A stretch of DNA of 64,000 bases, taken from positions 434,001 to 498,000 of the forward strand of contig CAVPSA010000048.1 of assembly GCA_963707905.1 (NCBI GenBank). Direction: 5' to 3'. Of this stretch, positions 16,728 to 24,856 are shown piece by piece. Source of the DNA: DASXKD01 sp963707905. GTDB taxonomy: Bacteria; Actinomycetota; Actinomycetes; Streptosporangiales; Streptosporangiaceae. The first letter of the stretch is position 1. The number at the start of each line of letters is the position of its first letter. A model generated the notes under the pieces. That model made no database searches. It worked only from the letters and a program-made list of their open reading frames with translations, and was not told the DNA's origin. A program made the position numbers and the translations under genes.

Positions 16728-18602
16728 GTGCGCGATGGTGATGATCTGAAGCAGGTAGCCGGCCAGGGACAGGCCGGCGGCAACGGGCTAGCCGCGATGG
16801 CCAACGGGCACCGGCCGGGCGATCGCTACAAGTGGGTCGCGCTCTCCAACACCACGCTCAGCATGACGATGGCCACCATCGACGCCTCGATCGTGATCAT
16901 CGCACTGCCGGCGATCTTCCGCGGCATCGGCCTCGATCCCCTCGACCCGCACAACGTGAGCTACCTGCTCTGGATGATCATGGGGTACCTGCTGGTCACC
17001 GCGGTGCTGGTGGTCAGCCTGGGGCGGCTGGGCGACATGTACGGCCGGGTGCGCATCTACAACCTCGGCTTCGTGGTCTTCACGCTCGCCTCGATCGTGC
17101 TCTCGCTCGACCCGCTCACCGGCGCCGCCGGCGCACTGTGGCTCATCGGTTTCCGGATGGTGCAGGCGGTCGGCGGGTCGATGCTGATGGCGAACTCGGC
17201 CGCGATCCTCACCGATGCGTTCCCGGCCACGCAGCGCGGCATGGCGCTGGGCATCAACCAGATCGCCGGGATCTCCGGTCAGTTCGTCGGCCTGCTGCTC
17301 GGCGGGCTGCTCGCCGCGTGGGACTGGCGCGCGGTGTTCTGGGTGAACGTGCCGATCGGCATCTTCGGCACGGTGTGGTCCTACCGGAGCCTGCGGGAGA
17401 TCTCGGCGACCAGGTGGGCGAAGATCGACTGGCCGGGCAACATCACGTTCGCCCTGGGCGCCGGGGTGCTGCTCATGTCGATCACCTATGGGATCCAGCC
17501 GTACGGCGGGCACCCCACCGGGTGGACCAACCCGTGGGTGCTTGGCGGCCTCGCTGCGGGCGTGGTGCTGCTTGTGGCGTTCTGCGTGATCGAGACGAAG
17601 ACCGCCGAACCGATGTTCCGGATGAAGCTGTTCAGGATCCGGGCGTTCGCGGCGGGCAACGCGGCCAGTCTGCTCGGCTCGATCGCCCGGGGCGGGCTGC
17701 AGTTCATGCTGGTGATCTGGCTGGCCGGGATCTGGCTGCCGCTGCACGGGTACCCGTTCAATGTCACCCCGCTGTGGGCGGGCATCTACATGCTGCCGCT
17801 GACCGCCGGGTTCCTGCTGGCCGGGCCGGTGTCGGGGTACCTGTCCGACCGGTTCGGCCCCCGGCTGTTCGCGACCGCCGGGCTGCTGGTGGCGGCGTGC
17901 GCGTTCGTCGGGCTGATGCTGCTCCCGGTGGACTTCCCCTACTGGGCGTTCGCCCTGATCATCGCGTTCAACGGCATCGGCTCCGGGCTGTTCGCCTCGC
18001 CCAACACCTCCGCCATCATGAGCAGCGTCCCGGCACGGGACCGGGGCGTCGCCTCGGGCATGCGCTCGACGTTCCAGAACTCCGGCATGTCCCTGTCGAT
18101 CGGGATCTTCTTCTCGCTGATGATCGTCGGGCTCGCCGCCACCCTGCCCAGGGCGCTGAGCGCGGGGCTGCGCGCCCAGGGGGTACCGGCCGCGCTGGCC
18201 GCGCAGGTCAGCCACCTTCCGCCGGTGAGTACGGTGTTCGCGGCGCTGCTGGGCTTCAACCCGGTCCAGCACCTGCTGGCCCCCTCCGGGGTGCTTGCCA
18301 CGCTGCCGCGGCACAGCGTGGCGGTGCTCACCGGGAACCAGTTCTTCCCGCACCTGATCTCGGCACCGTTCCACCACGGCCTGATCATCGTGTTCACCGC
18401 GGCAGCCCTGATGTCGGCGACCGGCGCGGTGGTCTCGCTGATGCGCGGCGGGCAGTTCTACTACGAGGACGCGCCGGTCAGCGCCCGCACGCCGGCGCCG
18501 GCAGCGGCCGCCCGTCCCGCTCTGGCCGACGGCGCCGTGCCGAACGGGCAGGCCGCGCCGGCGGGCGTCCCGCGCCGCCACTCCCCCGCGGCACCGGAGT
18601 GA
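16728..18602 (+). CDS. MFS transporter, DHA2 (14-TMS) family
   Basis: A 624-residue integral membrane antiporter. It has the MFS motif A LGRLGDMYGRVRIYN after helix 2, and MATIDASIVIIALPAI in helix 1, which is typical of EmrB/QacA-type drug:H+ antiporters. About 14 hydrophobic segments run to residue 585, followed by an Ala/Pro-rich cytoplasmic tail. The substrate is unknown; drug efflux is typical. The GTG 16728 start fits the candidate leaderless promoter. An alternative start at ATG 16797 would still keep helix 1. No adjacent regulator gene is seen. Confidence 0.9.
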   Translation: MRDGDDLKQVAGQGQAGGNGLAAMANGHRPGDRYKWVALSNTTLSMTMATIDASIVIIALPAIFRGIGLDPLDPHNVSYLLWMIMGYLLVTAVLVVSLGRLGDMYGRVRIYNLGFVVFTLASIVLSLDPLTGAAGALWLIGFRMVQAVGGSMLMANSAAILTDAFPATQRGMALGINQIAGISGQFVGLLLGGLLAAWDWRAVFWVNVPIGIFGTVWSYRSLREISATRWAKIDWPGNITFALGAGVLLMSITYGIQPYGGHPTGWTNPWVLGGLAAGVVLLVAFCVIETKTAEPMFRMKLFRIRAFAAGNAASLLGSIARGGLQFMLVIWLAGIWLPLHGYPFNVTPLWAGIYMLPLTAGFLLAGPVSGYLSDRFGPRLFATAGLLVAACAFVGLMLLPVDFPYWAFALIIAFNGIGSGLFASPNTSAIMSSVPARDRGVASGMRSTFQNSGMSLSIGIFFSLMIVGLAATLPRALSAGLRAQGVPAALAAQVSHLPPVSTVFAALLGFNPVQHLLAPSGVLATLPRHSVAVLTGNQFFPHLISAPFHHGLIIVFTAAALMSATGAVVSLMRGGQFYYEDAPVSARTPAPAAAARPALADGAVPNGQAAPAGVPRRHSPAAPE

Positions 18603-18616
18603 CGTAGGCTTCTCGC

Positions 18617-18831
18617 GTGCCACGGTATGAATACCGCTGCCGCGCATGCGGCGCGACCTTCGAGCGCAACCGGCCCATGGCGGAGGCCTCCGCACCGGCC
18701 CGTGCCCGCAAGGGCATGACGACACGGTGAAACTGCTCTCCACGGTGTCCGTGGGCGGCCGGGCCGCGGCTGGCGGAGCGGCGCCGCGCGGCGGGGGCGG
18801 CTGCTGCGGCGGCGCCTGCGGGTGCCGCTGA
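18617..18831 (+). pseudogene. FmdB-type zinc ribbon gene, frameshifted
   Basis: GTG 18617 begins MPRYEYRCRACGATFERNRPM, the CxxC half of an FmdB-family zinc ribbon. That frame stops at the TGA at about 18728. The second half, CPQGHDDTVKLLSTVSVGGR, continues in another frame to 18831 and ends in a Gly/Cys tail (GGGGCCGGACGCR). One missing base near 18702 (CG-TGC) would restore a normal protein of about 72 residues. It is either a recent mutation or a sequence error. FmdB-like proteins are small putative regulators of unknown mechanism. Confidence 0.75.
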
Positions 18832-18903
18832 CCCGTCACGGCCACCGGCATCCGCGCTGACCGCCCCGGCCCGGTACCGGCTCGAGAACAGGCAGGACAG
18901 ACA

Positions 18904-19666
18904 CTGATCTCCACCGACCTGCTCCTCGCCGAGGTGACCGGCAGCGCCGGCACGCTGGCCGGGATAGCCGCCACCGCCGACCTCACCACCACGGTGCCCA
19001 CTTGCCCGGACTGGACGCTGCGGCAGCTCATCACCCACGTCGGGCGGGCACACCGGTGGGCCACCGCGATCGTGGCCACCCAGGCGGCCGAGCCGATCGC
19101 CGTTCCGCGAGGTGCCGGACGGCCGGCTGCCCGACGATCCGGCCGAGCGGCCCGCCTGGCTCCGCGACGGCGCGGCCCGGCTCGCCGAGACCGTCACCAC
19201 GGGCAGCGGCCCGGTATGGACGCACCTCGGCCCCGGTCCGGCCAGCTACTGGGCGCGCCGGATGGCGCACGAGACCGCCGTGCACCGTGCCGACGGCGAG
19301 ATCGCCGTTGGCACCCGGCCGGTGATCGACCCGGTGGTGGCCGCCGACGGGATCGCCGAATGGCTCGGCTTCCTGCCGCCGAGGCCCGGCCGGTGAGCAG
19401 GCCAGCCGCCCGCTCCGGTGCCCGAGGGCAAGGTCGTTCACTTCCATGCCACGGACGCGGAAGGCGACGGCGAGTGGCTCATCCACGGCGTGCCCGGCGG
19501 CGTCACCGTGGCCGCCGGTCATGGCAAAGGGGACCTGGCGCTGCGCGGCCCGGCCTCGGTGATCCTGCTCGTGCTGCTGCGCCGGCTGCCGCCGGACGAC
19601 CCGGCCATGGAGATCATCGGGGACCGCTCGCTGCTGGACGCCTGGCTGGCGGCCACCCCGTTCTGA
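18904..19666 (+). pseudogene. Maleylpyruvate isomerase-like (MDMPI/DinB) protein, disrupted
   Basis: The N-terminal MDMPI domain is clear (VPTCPDWTLRQLITHVGRAH, with the His that binds metal). After about 19100 it moves to another frame (FREVPDGRLPDDPAERPAWL, then SYWARRMAHETAVHRADGE). An in-frame TGA at 19394-19396 interrupts it before the C-terminal part PEGKVVHFHATDAEGDGEWL. The expected first codon is CTG (18904); the first normal start, GTG 18934, would drop ten conserved residues. So there is at least one frameshift plus one stop. Intact relatives are mycothiol-dependent or unknown enzymes. It abuts the convergent gene with no gap. Confidence 0.75.
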
Positions 19667-20434
19667 TCAGTCCCTGGCGGGCTCACCGTGGGCGGCATTG
19701 CCCCGCCCCAGCCCCCAGTAGGCCTTCGGCGACACCTGGCCGGCGGGCAGGCCGCGGGCCGCCAGGGCCTCCCGCAGCGCCAGCACCAGCCTGGCCTCCC
19801 CGGCCAGGTACACGTGACCGGCCTGCGGCGGCAGCGTGACCGCGGCGACCGCGCCCGCCAGGGCCGCCGGGTCGCCGGGCGGGCGGCCGTCGGCGTGCAG
19901 CCAGGCCAGTTCCACGTCCGCCGCTGCCGTCAGTTCCTGCTCGTCCCCGGGACCGGGAACCTCCAGGATCACGGTCGCGCGCTGGCCAGCCGGCAGCGAG
20001 CCGGCCATGGCGAAGTAGGCGGGCAGGGCGGAGAAGTCCCCGGCGAACAGATGCCAGGCCACGCCCGTCGCGGGAAAGATCTTGCCGCGCGGGCCGATGC
20101 CCTCGATCTGGTCCCCCGGCCGCGCCGTCGCGACCCAGCGCTCGCCGGGGCCGCCGTCGTGGCGGACGATGCCCAGGGTGAGCTGGCACCGTGCCTGGTC
20201 GGTGTCCCTGATGGTGTACCTGCGGCGCACCGGCCGGTCGCCGTCGACGGCGACCATGAGCATGAGGTCCTGCCCGGGCCGGCAGGTGAACCCGGCCAGT
20301 TCCGGCGCGGACAGCACCACCTGCTGCATGGATGGCGTCAGCGGGCGGTTCTCCACGACCTCCATGCGCATCCGGGTGGTGCCGGCCAGTGCGCCCTCCA
20401 GCGTCGCGAACGGGTCGTTGAGCATGGCCATCAC
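19667..20434 (-). CDS. Siderophore-interacting protein (FAD-binding ferric reductase)
   Basis: A 255-residue SIP/ViuB-family flavoprotein. It has the FAD-binding RRRYTIRD motif, GGPGERW, and C-terminal PKAYWGLGRGNA. It reduces Fe(III)-siderophores in the cytoplasm using NAD(P)H, by family. The start is GTG 20434 (GTGA overlap with the upstream gene) or ATG 20431. It is co-transcribed with the membrane protein gene ending at 20431. No siderophore biosynthesis or uptake gene is seen nearby. Confidence 0.88.
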   Translation of the reverse strand: MMAMLNDPFATLEGALAGTTRMRMEVVENRPLTPSMQQVVLSAPELAGFTCRPGQDLMLMVAVDGDRPVRRRYTIRDTDQARCQLTLGIVRHDGGPGERWVATARPGDQIEGIGPRGKIFPATGVAWHLFAGDFSALPAYFAMAGSLPAGQRATVILEVPGPGDEQELTAAADVELAWLHADGRPPGDPAALAGAVAAVTLPPQAGHVYLAGEARLVLALREALAARGLPAGQVSPKAYWGLGRGNAAHGEPARD

Positions 20435-21066
20435 CGCGGATCCGGCCGGTCGACGTTCCAGTGCCGGCCCGCGGACAGCAGCCAGTCCTGGTCGCCCCGG
20501 GGGATGAGGCTGAACCGGGTGATGACCCGCTGGCCGCCCTCATGGTCGCCGTAGAGCACGTCGATGGTCATCTGCACCCGGGTCGTCACCGCCTTGCAGG
20601 CCTCCTCGTACTGGGGGTCACCCTCGTCGCGGAACGCCGCCTGCCAGAAGCCGATGTCCCCTGGCGGCAGGTACAGGTCACGGTTCTGCCGGTGAAATTC
20701 ATCGACGCCCGGCTCCGGCCGCTCGGGGTTCCAGTCCCCGTAGAAGCGCCAGCCGTGCACCACAGCGATGCCGCGGCCCACGTTCCGCAGTGACATGGTC
20801 AGGTAGATCACGTCGTCCTCGGCCTGAAGCGTGGCGCGCCCGCCCGGTATATGGAGCCACCTGCCGTCGCCGAACATCACCTTCTGCGTTTCGTCCTGCA
20901 GCCGGGACGGCACCAGCAGCGGCCGCAGCCCGACCAGCAGCGACTGTTCCGCGGCCCGCGCGGCGCGGTTCGCGGACCGGACCGCGGCGAACGTGGCCAC
21001 CGCGAGCACCAGCGTCCCGCCGGCCGTGGCCAGCGAGGCAACCGACGCCCAGTCCGAGGAGTTCAC
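20431..21066 (-). CDS. Hypothetical protein with one N-terminal membrane segment
   Basis: A 211-residue protein. GTG 21066 gives MNSSDWASVASLATAGGTLV, a membrane segment at about residues 9-30, a basic stretch and a soluble domain of about 170 residues. That domain includes LTMSLRNVGRGIAVVHGWRFY and DIGFWQAAFRDEGDP. It resembles the many actinobacterial and proteobacterial proteins annotated only as hypothetical. It overlaps the siderophore-interacting gene by 4 bp, so it is coupled to it. No function can be assigned. Confidence 0.75.
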   Translation of the reverse strand: MNSSDWASVASLATAGGTLVLAVATFAAVRSANRAARAAEQSLLVGLRPLLVPSRLQDETQKVMFGDGRWLHIPGGRATLQAEDDVIYLTMSLRNVGRGIAVVHGWRFYGDWNPERPEPGVDEFHRQNRDLYLPPGDIGFWQAAFRDEGDPQYEEACKAVTTRVQMTIDVLYGDHEGGQRVITRFSLIPRGDQDWLLSAGRHWNVDRPDPR

Positions 21067-21325
21067 GGACTGCAGACTAATGCACGGGTGCCGCCGCTCC
21101 GGGCTGGCTACGGGCGGCCCGCCGGCCGCCCGGCGGCCGCCCGCCGGCGCGGGTCCAGGCCGCCCGCCGGCCGTACGCACGGGCGGCCGAACGGCGCGAA
21201 TGGGAAAAAGATCACTAGGACGGGCGCCCCGGGGCATTTAGACTGACGCATGCGGAGCCGGCCGGCTTATGCTGCCCTCGCGATTCCGCGGGTATGTACG
21301 CGGGAGTCCCGGGCGGAGGTTAATA

Positions 21326-22879
21326 GTGAGTGTCTACTCTCACAACTTCGCGTATACGGACGGCGAACAACCTGTAACCCTGGCGGTGCGGGAGGCGCTG
21401 GCCGCGCGGTTCTCTGTCGTGCCCGCTAGCAGGGCGCGCACCCTGCGGCGTACCTGGCTGGACACCTTCGACTGGCGGCTGCACCGGGCCGGCCTCACCC
21501 TGGAATGCGTGGCCGGCCGCGGGCCCGCCGAACTCGTGCTGAGCGGCACGGCAGGTGAGCGGATCACCGCGACGGCGAACGGGACCCGGTGGCCGGTCCT
21601 CGCCGATGGGCTTCCCCGCGGACCACTCCGGGACCGGCTCAAGGGCCTGGCCTCGGTCCGGGCGCTGCTGCCCGCTGCCAAGGCCGCGAGCACGGTGTCG
21701 GAGTTCCGGCTGTGTAACACCGACGACAAGACGGTGGCCTGGCTCACCGTGGACCTGCTGCACCCGGCACGGCCGTCCACCGAGGACCCGCCCGCGCGGC
21801 TCTGCCTCACGGCGGTGCGCGGCTACCAGGCACAGGCGGACCGGATCGCCCAGTGCCTGGCCGCGCAGCCCGGCATGTTCCGCGGGGCGCCGCCGCCGCT
21901 GGACGCCGTGCTGGCCACCGTGGGCCATGCGCCCGGCGAGTACACCAACAAGGTCGACGTGGAGCTGTCCGCCACGATGCCCGCCCAGATGGCGCTCGCC
22001 GCCATTCTGCTGCGGCTGCTCGACACCCTGGAGGCGAACGTCGCGGGCACGATTCGCGACATCGACACCGAGTTCCTGCACGACCTGCGGGTTTCGGTAC
22101 GGCGGACCAGGACCGCGCTGAAGCTCGGCGCCACCCTGCTGCCGGACGGCCTGGCCGCCGAGTACCGGCCCGAGTTCAAGTGGCTGGGTGACCTGACCAC
22201 ACCTACCCGCGACCTCGACGTGCACCTGCTCGGCTTCGCCGACGGGGCGGCGGAGCTGACCTCTGCCGACCCCGCCGACCTGGCACCGTTCCACGAATAC
22301 CTCACCCAGCGGCGCATCATCGAGCAGCGCCGGCTGGCCCGCGCCCTGCGGTCAGCCCGCTTCACCACGCTGACCGCCGCCTGGCGCAGCGCCCTGACCG
22401 GCCTCACTCCCCCGCGCCGTGGCCCGGACACGGCGCATGCCGCCGCCAGGATCATCGGCCGCGCACACCGGCGCATCCTTGCCCAGGGCGGCGCCATCGG
22501 TGCCGACTCCCCGCCGGAGCAGCTCCATGACCTGCGCAAAAGGTGCAAGGAGCTACGGTACGCGCTGGAATTCTTCGCATCCCTGCACGACCTGCCCACG
22601 CACCGGCGGGCGGTGCGTGAGCTGAAGGGCTTGCAGGACTGCCTCGGCACCTACCAGGATTGCCAGGTGCAGCAGCAGGAGATCAGGGATATCGCCGCCG
22701 AACTGCTCGCCAGCGGCGGCGTCCCGGCCACCGCACTGCTGGCCATGGGAGACCTGGCATCCCACGTCGGCCAGCGGGAACGGCGGGCCCGCAGCGAGTT
22801 CTCCAGCCGCTTCGCCGAATTCGCCAGCCACCACGCGCAGGCCCGTTTCGAGGTACTGACCGCAAGCGCGCGCTCATGA
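21326..22879 (+). CDS. CYTH-CHAD domain protein
   Basis: A 517-residue protein. An N-terminal CYTH-like triphosphate-tunnel domain (residues about 1-200; RTWLDTFDWRLHRAGLTLE) lacks a clear ExExK motif, so catalysis is doubtful. The C-terminal CHAD domain (about 215-515) has the conserved His/Arg helices LHDLRVSVRRTRTALKL and LHDLRKRCKELRYALEF, which bind inorganic polyphosphate in characterised members. GTG 21326 is chosen because GGAGG stands 7 nt upstream. The stop overlaps the ParA-like gene by 4 bp. Confidence 0.9.
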   Translation: MSVYSHNFAYTDGEQPVTLAVREALAARFSVVPASRARTLRRTWLDTFDWRLHRAGLTLECVAGRGPAELVLSGTAGERITATANGTRWPVLADGLPRGPLRDRLKGLASVRALLPAAKAASTVSEFRLCNTDDKTVAWLTVDLLHPARPSTEDPPARLCLTAVRGYQAQADRIAQCLAAQPGMFRGAPPPLDAVLATVGHAPGEYTNKVDVELSATMPAQMALAAILLRLLDTLEANVAGTIRDIDTEFLHDLRVSVRRTRTALKLGATLLPDGLAAEYRPEFKWLGDLTTPTRDLDVHLLGFADGAAELTSADPADLAPFHEYLTQRRIIEQRRLARALRSARFTTLTAAWRSALTGLTPPRRGPDTAHAAARIIGRAHRRILAQGGAIGADSPPEQLHDLRKRCKELRYALEFFASLHDLPTHRRAVRELKGLQDCLGTYQDCQVQQQEIRDIAAELLASGGVPATALLAMGDLASHVGQRERRARSEFSSRFAEFASHHAQARFEVLTASARS

Positions 22880-23619
22880 AGATCGTCGCCACCTACAACA
22901 TCAAAGGCGGGGTGGGCAAGACCGCCGCTGCGGTCAACCTCAGCTATCTCGCCGCCGCCGACGGGCAGCGGGTGCTGCTTGCCGACCTGGATCCCCAGGC
23001 GGCGGCCAGTTTCCTGTTCCGGGTGCGGCCACGGGTGAAGGGCGGCGGCGCCGGCCTGATCCGCGGCAACAGGGACCTGGACAAGGCGATCAAGGGAACC
23101 GACTTCGATGGCCTCGACCTGCTCCCGGCCGACTTCACCTTCCGGAACCTCGACCTGATACTGGACACCACCAAGAAGCCCACGCAGCAGCTGGCGCGCC
23201 TGCTCCGCCCGCTGCGCACGTCCTACGACCTGGTCTTCCTCGACTGCCCCCCGGGCATCTCGCTGCTGTCCGAGGCGGTGCTGCACGCCGCCGACCTGGT
23301 GCTGGCCCCGATCATCCCGACCACGCTGTCGCTGCGCACCCTGGACCAGCTCACCGAGTTCATCAGCGGCCTGGACGGGCACCGGCCCGCCCTGCTCGCG
23401 TTCTGCTCGATGATCGACCGCCGCAAGCGGCTGCACAAGGAGATCGCGGAACGGCTGCCGGCCGAGCGTGACGATGTCGCGGTAACCGCGATACCTGCGC
23501 TGTCAATGATTGAGCAGATGGCCGTGCAGCGGGCGCCGGTGACCGCCTTCGCGCCGCGCAGTGCGGCCTCCCGCGGCTACGCCGAACTCTGGGCAGAGGT
23601 ACGCACCCGGCTGTCCTGA
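22876..23619 (+). CDS. ParA-family ATPase
   Basis: A 247-residue deviant-Walker ATPase. It has KGGVGKTAAAVNLS at residues 10-23 with the signature lysine, LLADLDPQAAASFLF, and the Walker B region YDLVFLDCPPGISLLSEA. It is most like the MinD/ParA/Soj group that positions cargo on membrane or nucleoid. There is no parB or plasmid replication gene next to it, so it is a chromosomal orphan coupled (ATGA) to the CHAD protein. A role in polyphosphate granule placement is a testable inference. Confidence 0.9.
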   Translation: MKIVATYNIKGGVGKTAAAVNLSYLAAADGQRVLLADLDPQAAASFLFRVRPRVKGGGAGLIRGNRDLDKAIKGTDFDGLDLLPADFTFRNLDLILDTTKKPTQQLARLLRPLRTSYDLVFLDCPPGISLLSEAVLHAADLVLAPIIPTTLSLRTLDQLTEFISGLDGHRPALLAFCSMIDRRKRLHKEIAERLPAERDDVAVTAIPALSMIEQMAVQRAPVTAFAPRSAASRGYAELWAEVRTRLS

Positions 23620-23652
23620 CCGGCCCCCCGGCGCCGGACGTGACCATGCGTT

Positions 23653-23665
23653 TGTGAGAATCACA
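23653..23665. promoter_or_regulatory. TGTGA-GAA-TCACA palindrome
   Basis: A perfect 5+3+5 inverted repeat stands 84 bp before the hypothetical gene at 23749, in the only gap after the ParA-like gene. It is a candidate operator; the binding protein is unknown. Confidence 0.35.
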
Positions 23666-23748
23666 TTCGTGCTTTATCACCGAATACCGGGCTACCGCCC
23701 CCGTCGGCAGAGCATGCTAGAAGGGGAAGAGCATGTAAGGGGGCACGT

Positions 23749-24252
23749 GTGAGCCGAAGGTTGCTCCGGCTGGAGATACCTGTCTTCCCGGATCGGCACA
23801 TGTTCCGGCTGCATGATGCCACCGTGGACCCGGACGGGCCGGGAAGCCCGGCACCACTGGACGGGGCGCTGATCAGCGTCACCCGCGAGCAGATGTGGGT
23901 GGCCAGCCTCCAGGAGATCGTCAGCGCGCAGCTTCTGCTCGAGGAGTGGGACTCCGCCCCGCCGCCGTTCGGCGAAAAGTGGGAGGACGAGGCCAAGGCC
24001 GTCCTGTACCTGCGCGGTGCGGTCAGCATCGACATGGGCCCGGCGGGCAAGGCCGTGGAGAGCCTCAAGCTAGCCGGTGGCGTCGGCGACTACGTGGTCC
24101 GCGTGTTCGCCCGCAACCGCAGCGAGGTCCCCCGCCGCTACCGTGACCTGTTCCGGCGCGGCCTCGACCCGCTCAGCGACGAGTTCGAGCAGGCTCGCAG
24201 GACCCTGGACGGGCTGGAGCAGTACCTGATCCAGCTCTGGCGCGAGTCGTAA
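23749..24252 (+). CDS. Conserved-looking hypothetical protein
   Basis: A 167-residue cytoplasmic protein with no recognised motif. Features include MFRLHDATVDPDGPGSP, a helical middle (LQEIVSAQLLLEEWDS), VVRVFARNRSEVPRRYRDLF and an acidic/amphipathic C-terminal helix (RRTLDGLEQYLIQLW). Codon use is normal for the window, so it is a real gene. GTG 23749 is preceded by AAGGGGG at good spacing. It follows the CHAD-ParA pair on the same strand but has its own 129-bp upstream gap. Confidence 0.75.
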   Translation: MSRRLLRLEIPVFPDRHMFRLHDATVDPDGPGSPAPLDGALISVTREQMWVASLQEIVSAQLLLEEWDSAPPPFGEKWEDEAKAVLYLRGAVSIDMGPAGKAVESLKLAGGVGDYVVRVFARNRSEVPRRYRDLFRRGLDPLSDEFEQARRTLDGLEQYLIQLWRES

Positions 24253-24322
24253 AACCCGCGGCCGCCGGCCACCCAGGCCGGCGGTGTCGTCAGCGCTGCG
24301 GGTGTCCCCGCCACCGGTGTTC

Positions 24323-24658
24323 TCAGCGCTGCCGGGGCGGGCTCAGCACCGGGTGCGTCAGCACCGCGTGCGGTGCGGACGATGCCGCCGGGTGGCCCGC
24401 GGGCTGCCCCAGCGGAGCCGCGCGAAGCGCCACCAGCGCGTAGATCACGACGGGCAGCACGGTGAGCATGATGACGGCGGCCACCGACGCCACCGTCAGC
24501 AGCCGGGGCGAATGGCGCCGCGCGCCAGGCACGCGGAGCAGCCCGGCGCGGCCGGGGCGGGAGAACATGGTCAGGCAGGCGGCAAGCACCGGCTCCGAGC
24601 GTTCCAGCTCCTGCTCGATTTCCGCGAGGATGCGCTGCTCCTCCATGGACAGTGCCAT
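24323..24658 (-). CDS. DUF3040 family membrane protein
   Basis: A 111-residue protein with the DUF3040 start MALSMEEQRILAEIEQELER, a short basic stretch, one or two membrane segments (LLTVASVAAVIMLTVLPVVI) and a Pro/Ala tail. ATG 24658 is selected because GGAGGT stands 7 nt upstream; the frame opens 15 nt earlier. The family is actinobacterial and of unknown function. It is divergent from the SOS-box gene at 24857, about 150 bp from the box. Confidence 0.82.
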   Translation of the reverse strand: MALSMEEQRILAEIEQELERSEPVLAACLTMFSRPGRAGLLRVPGARRHSPRLLTVASVAAVIMLTVLPVVIYALVALRAAPLGQPAGHPAASSAPHAVLTHPVLSPPRQR

Positions 24659-24810
24659 AGGCGCCACCTCCATGCCCCGCGGTCCAATACCTACCGACTG
24701 GCTTGTATTGCCCTGTTTCCCACGGTATCCCCCACGGCAGGATTTTTAGGCCTGGCAGGGCACTCCAATAGTGGTCGTGTTCGGCCACGCTGCCGGGCAG
24801 CCGCTGGCTA

Positions 24811-24849
24811 GAACTGGTGTTTGACTGACTAGAACGGGTGTTCTAAGTT
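24811..24849 (+). promoter_or_regulatory. SOS box and leaderless promoter of the radical SAM gene
   Basis: GAACGGGTGTTC (24832-24843) is a perfect GAAC-N4-GTTC LexA box. GAACTGGTGTTT (24811-24822) is a second box with one mismatch. Between them lies TTGACT (24821-24826), then 17 bp, then TAAGTT (24844-24849), a good primary-sigma promoter. The perfect box sits in the spacer and abuts the -10, so LexA binding would block it. Transcription would start at or next to ATG 24857, giving a leaderless mRNA. Confidence 0.85.
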
Positions 24850-24856
24850 TTGTCAC

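Noticed and set aside
16788..19079. 763-residue minus-strand open frame across the MFS gene
   Set aside because: It is antisense to a clear MFS transporter, rich in Arg/His/Gln/Gly with no domain, and arises from GC-rich third positions.
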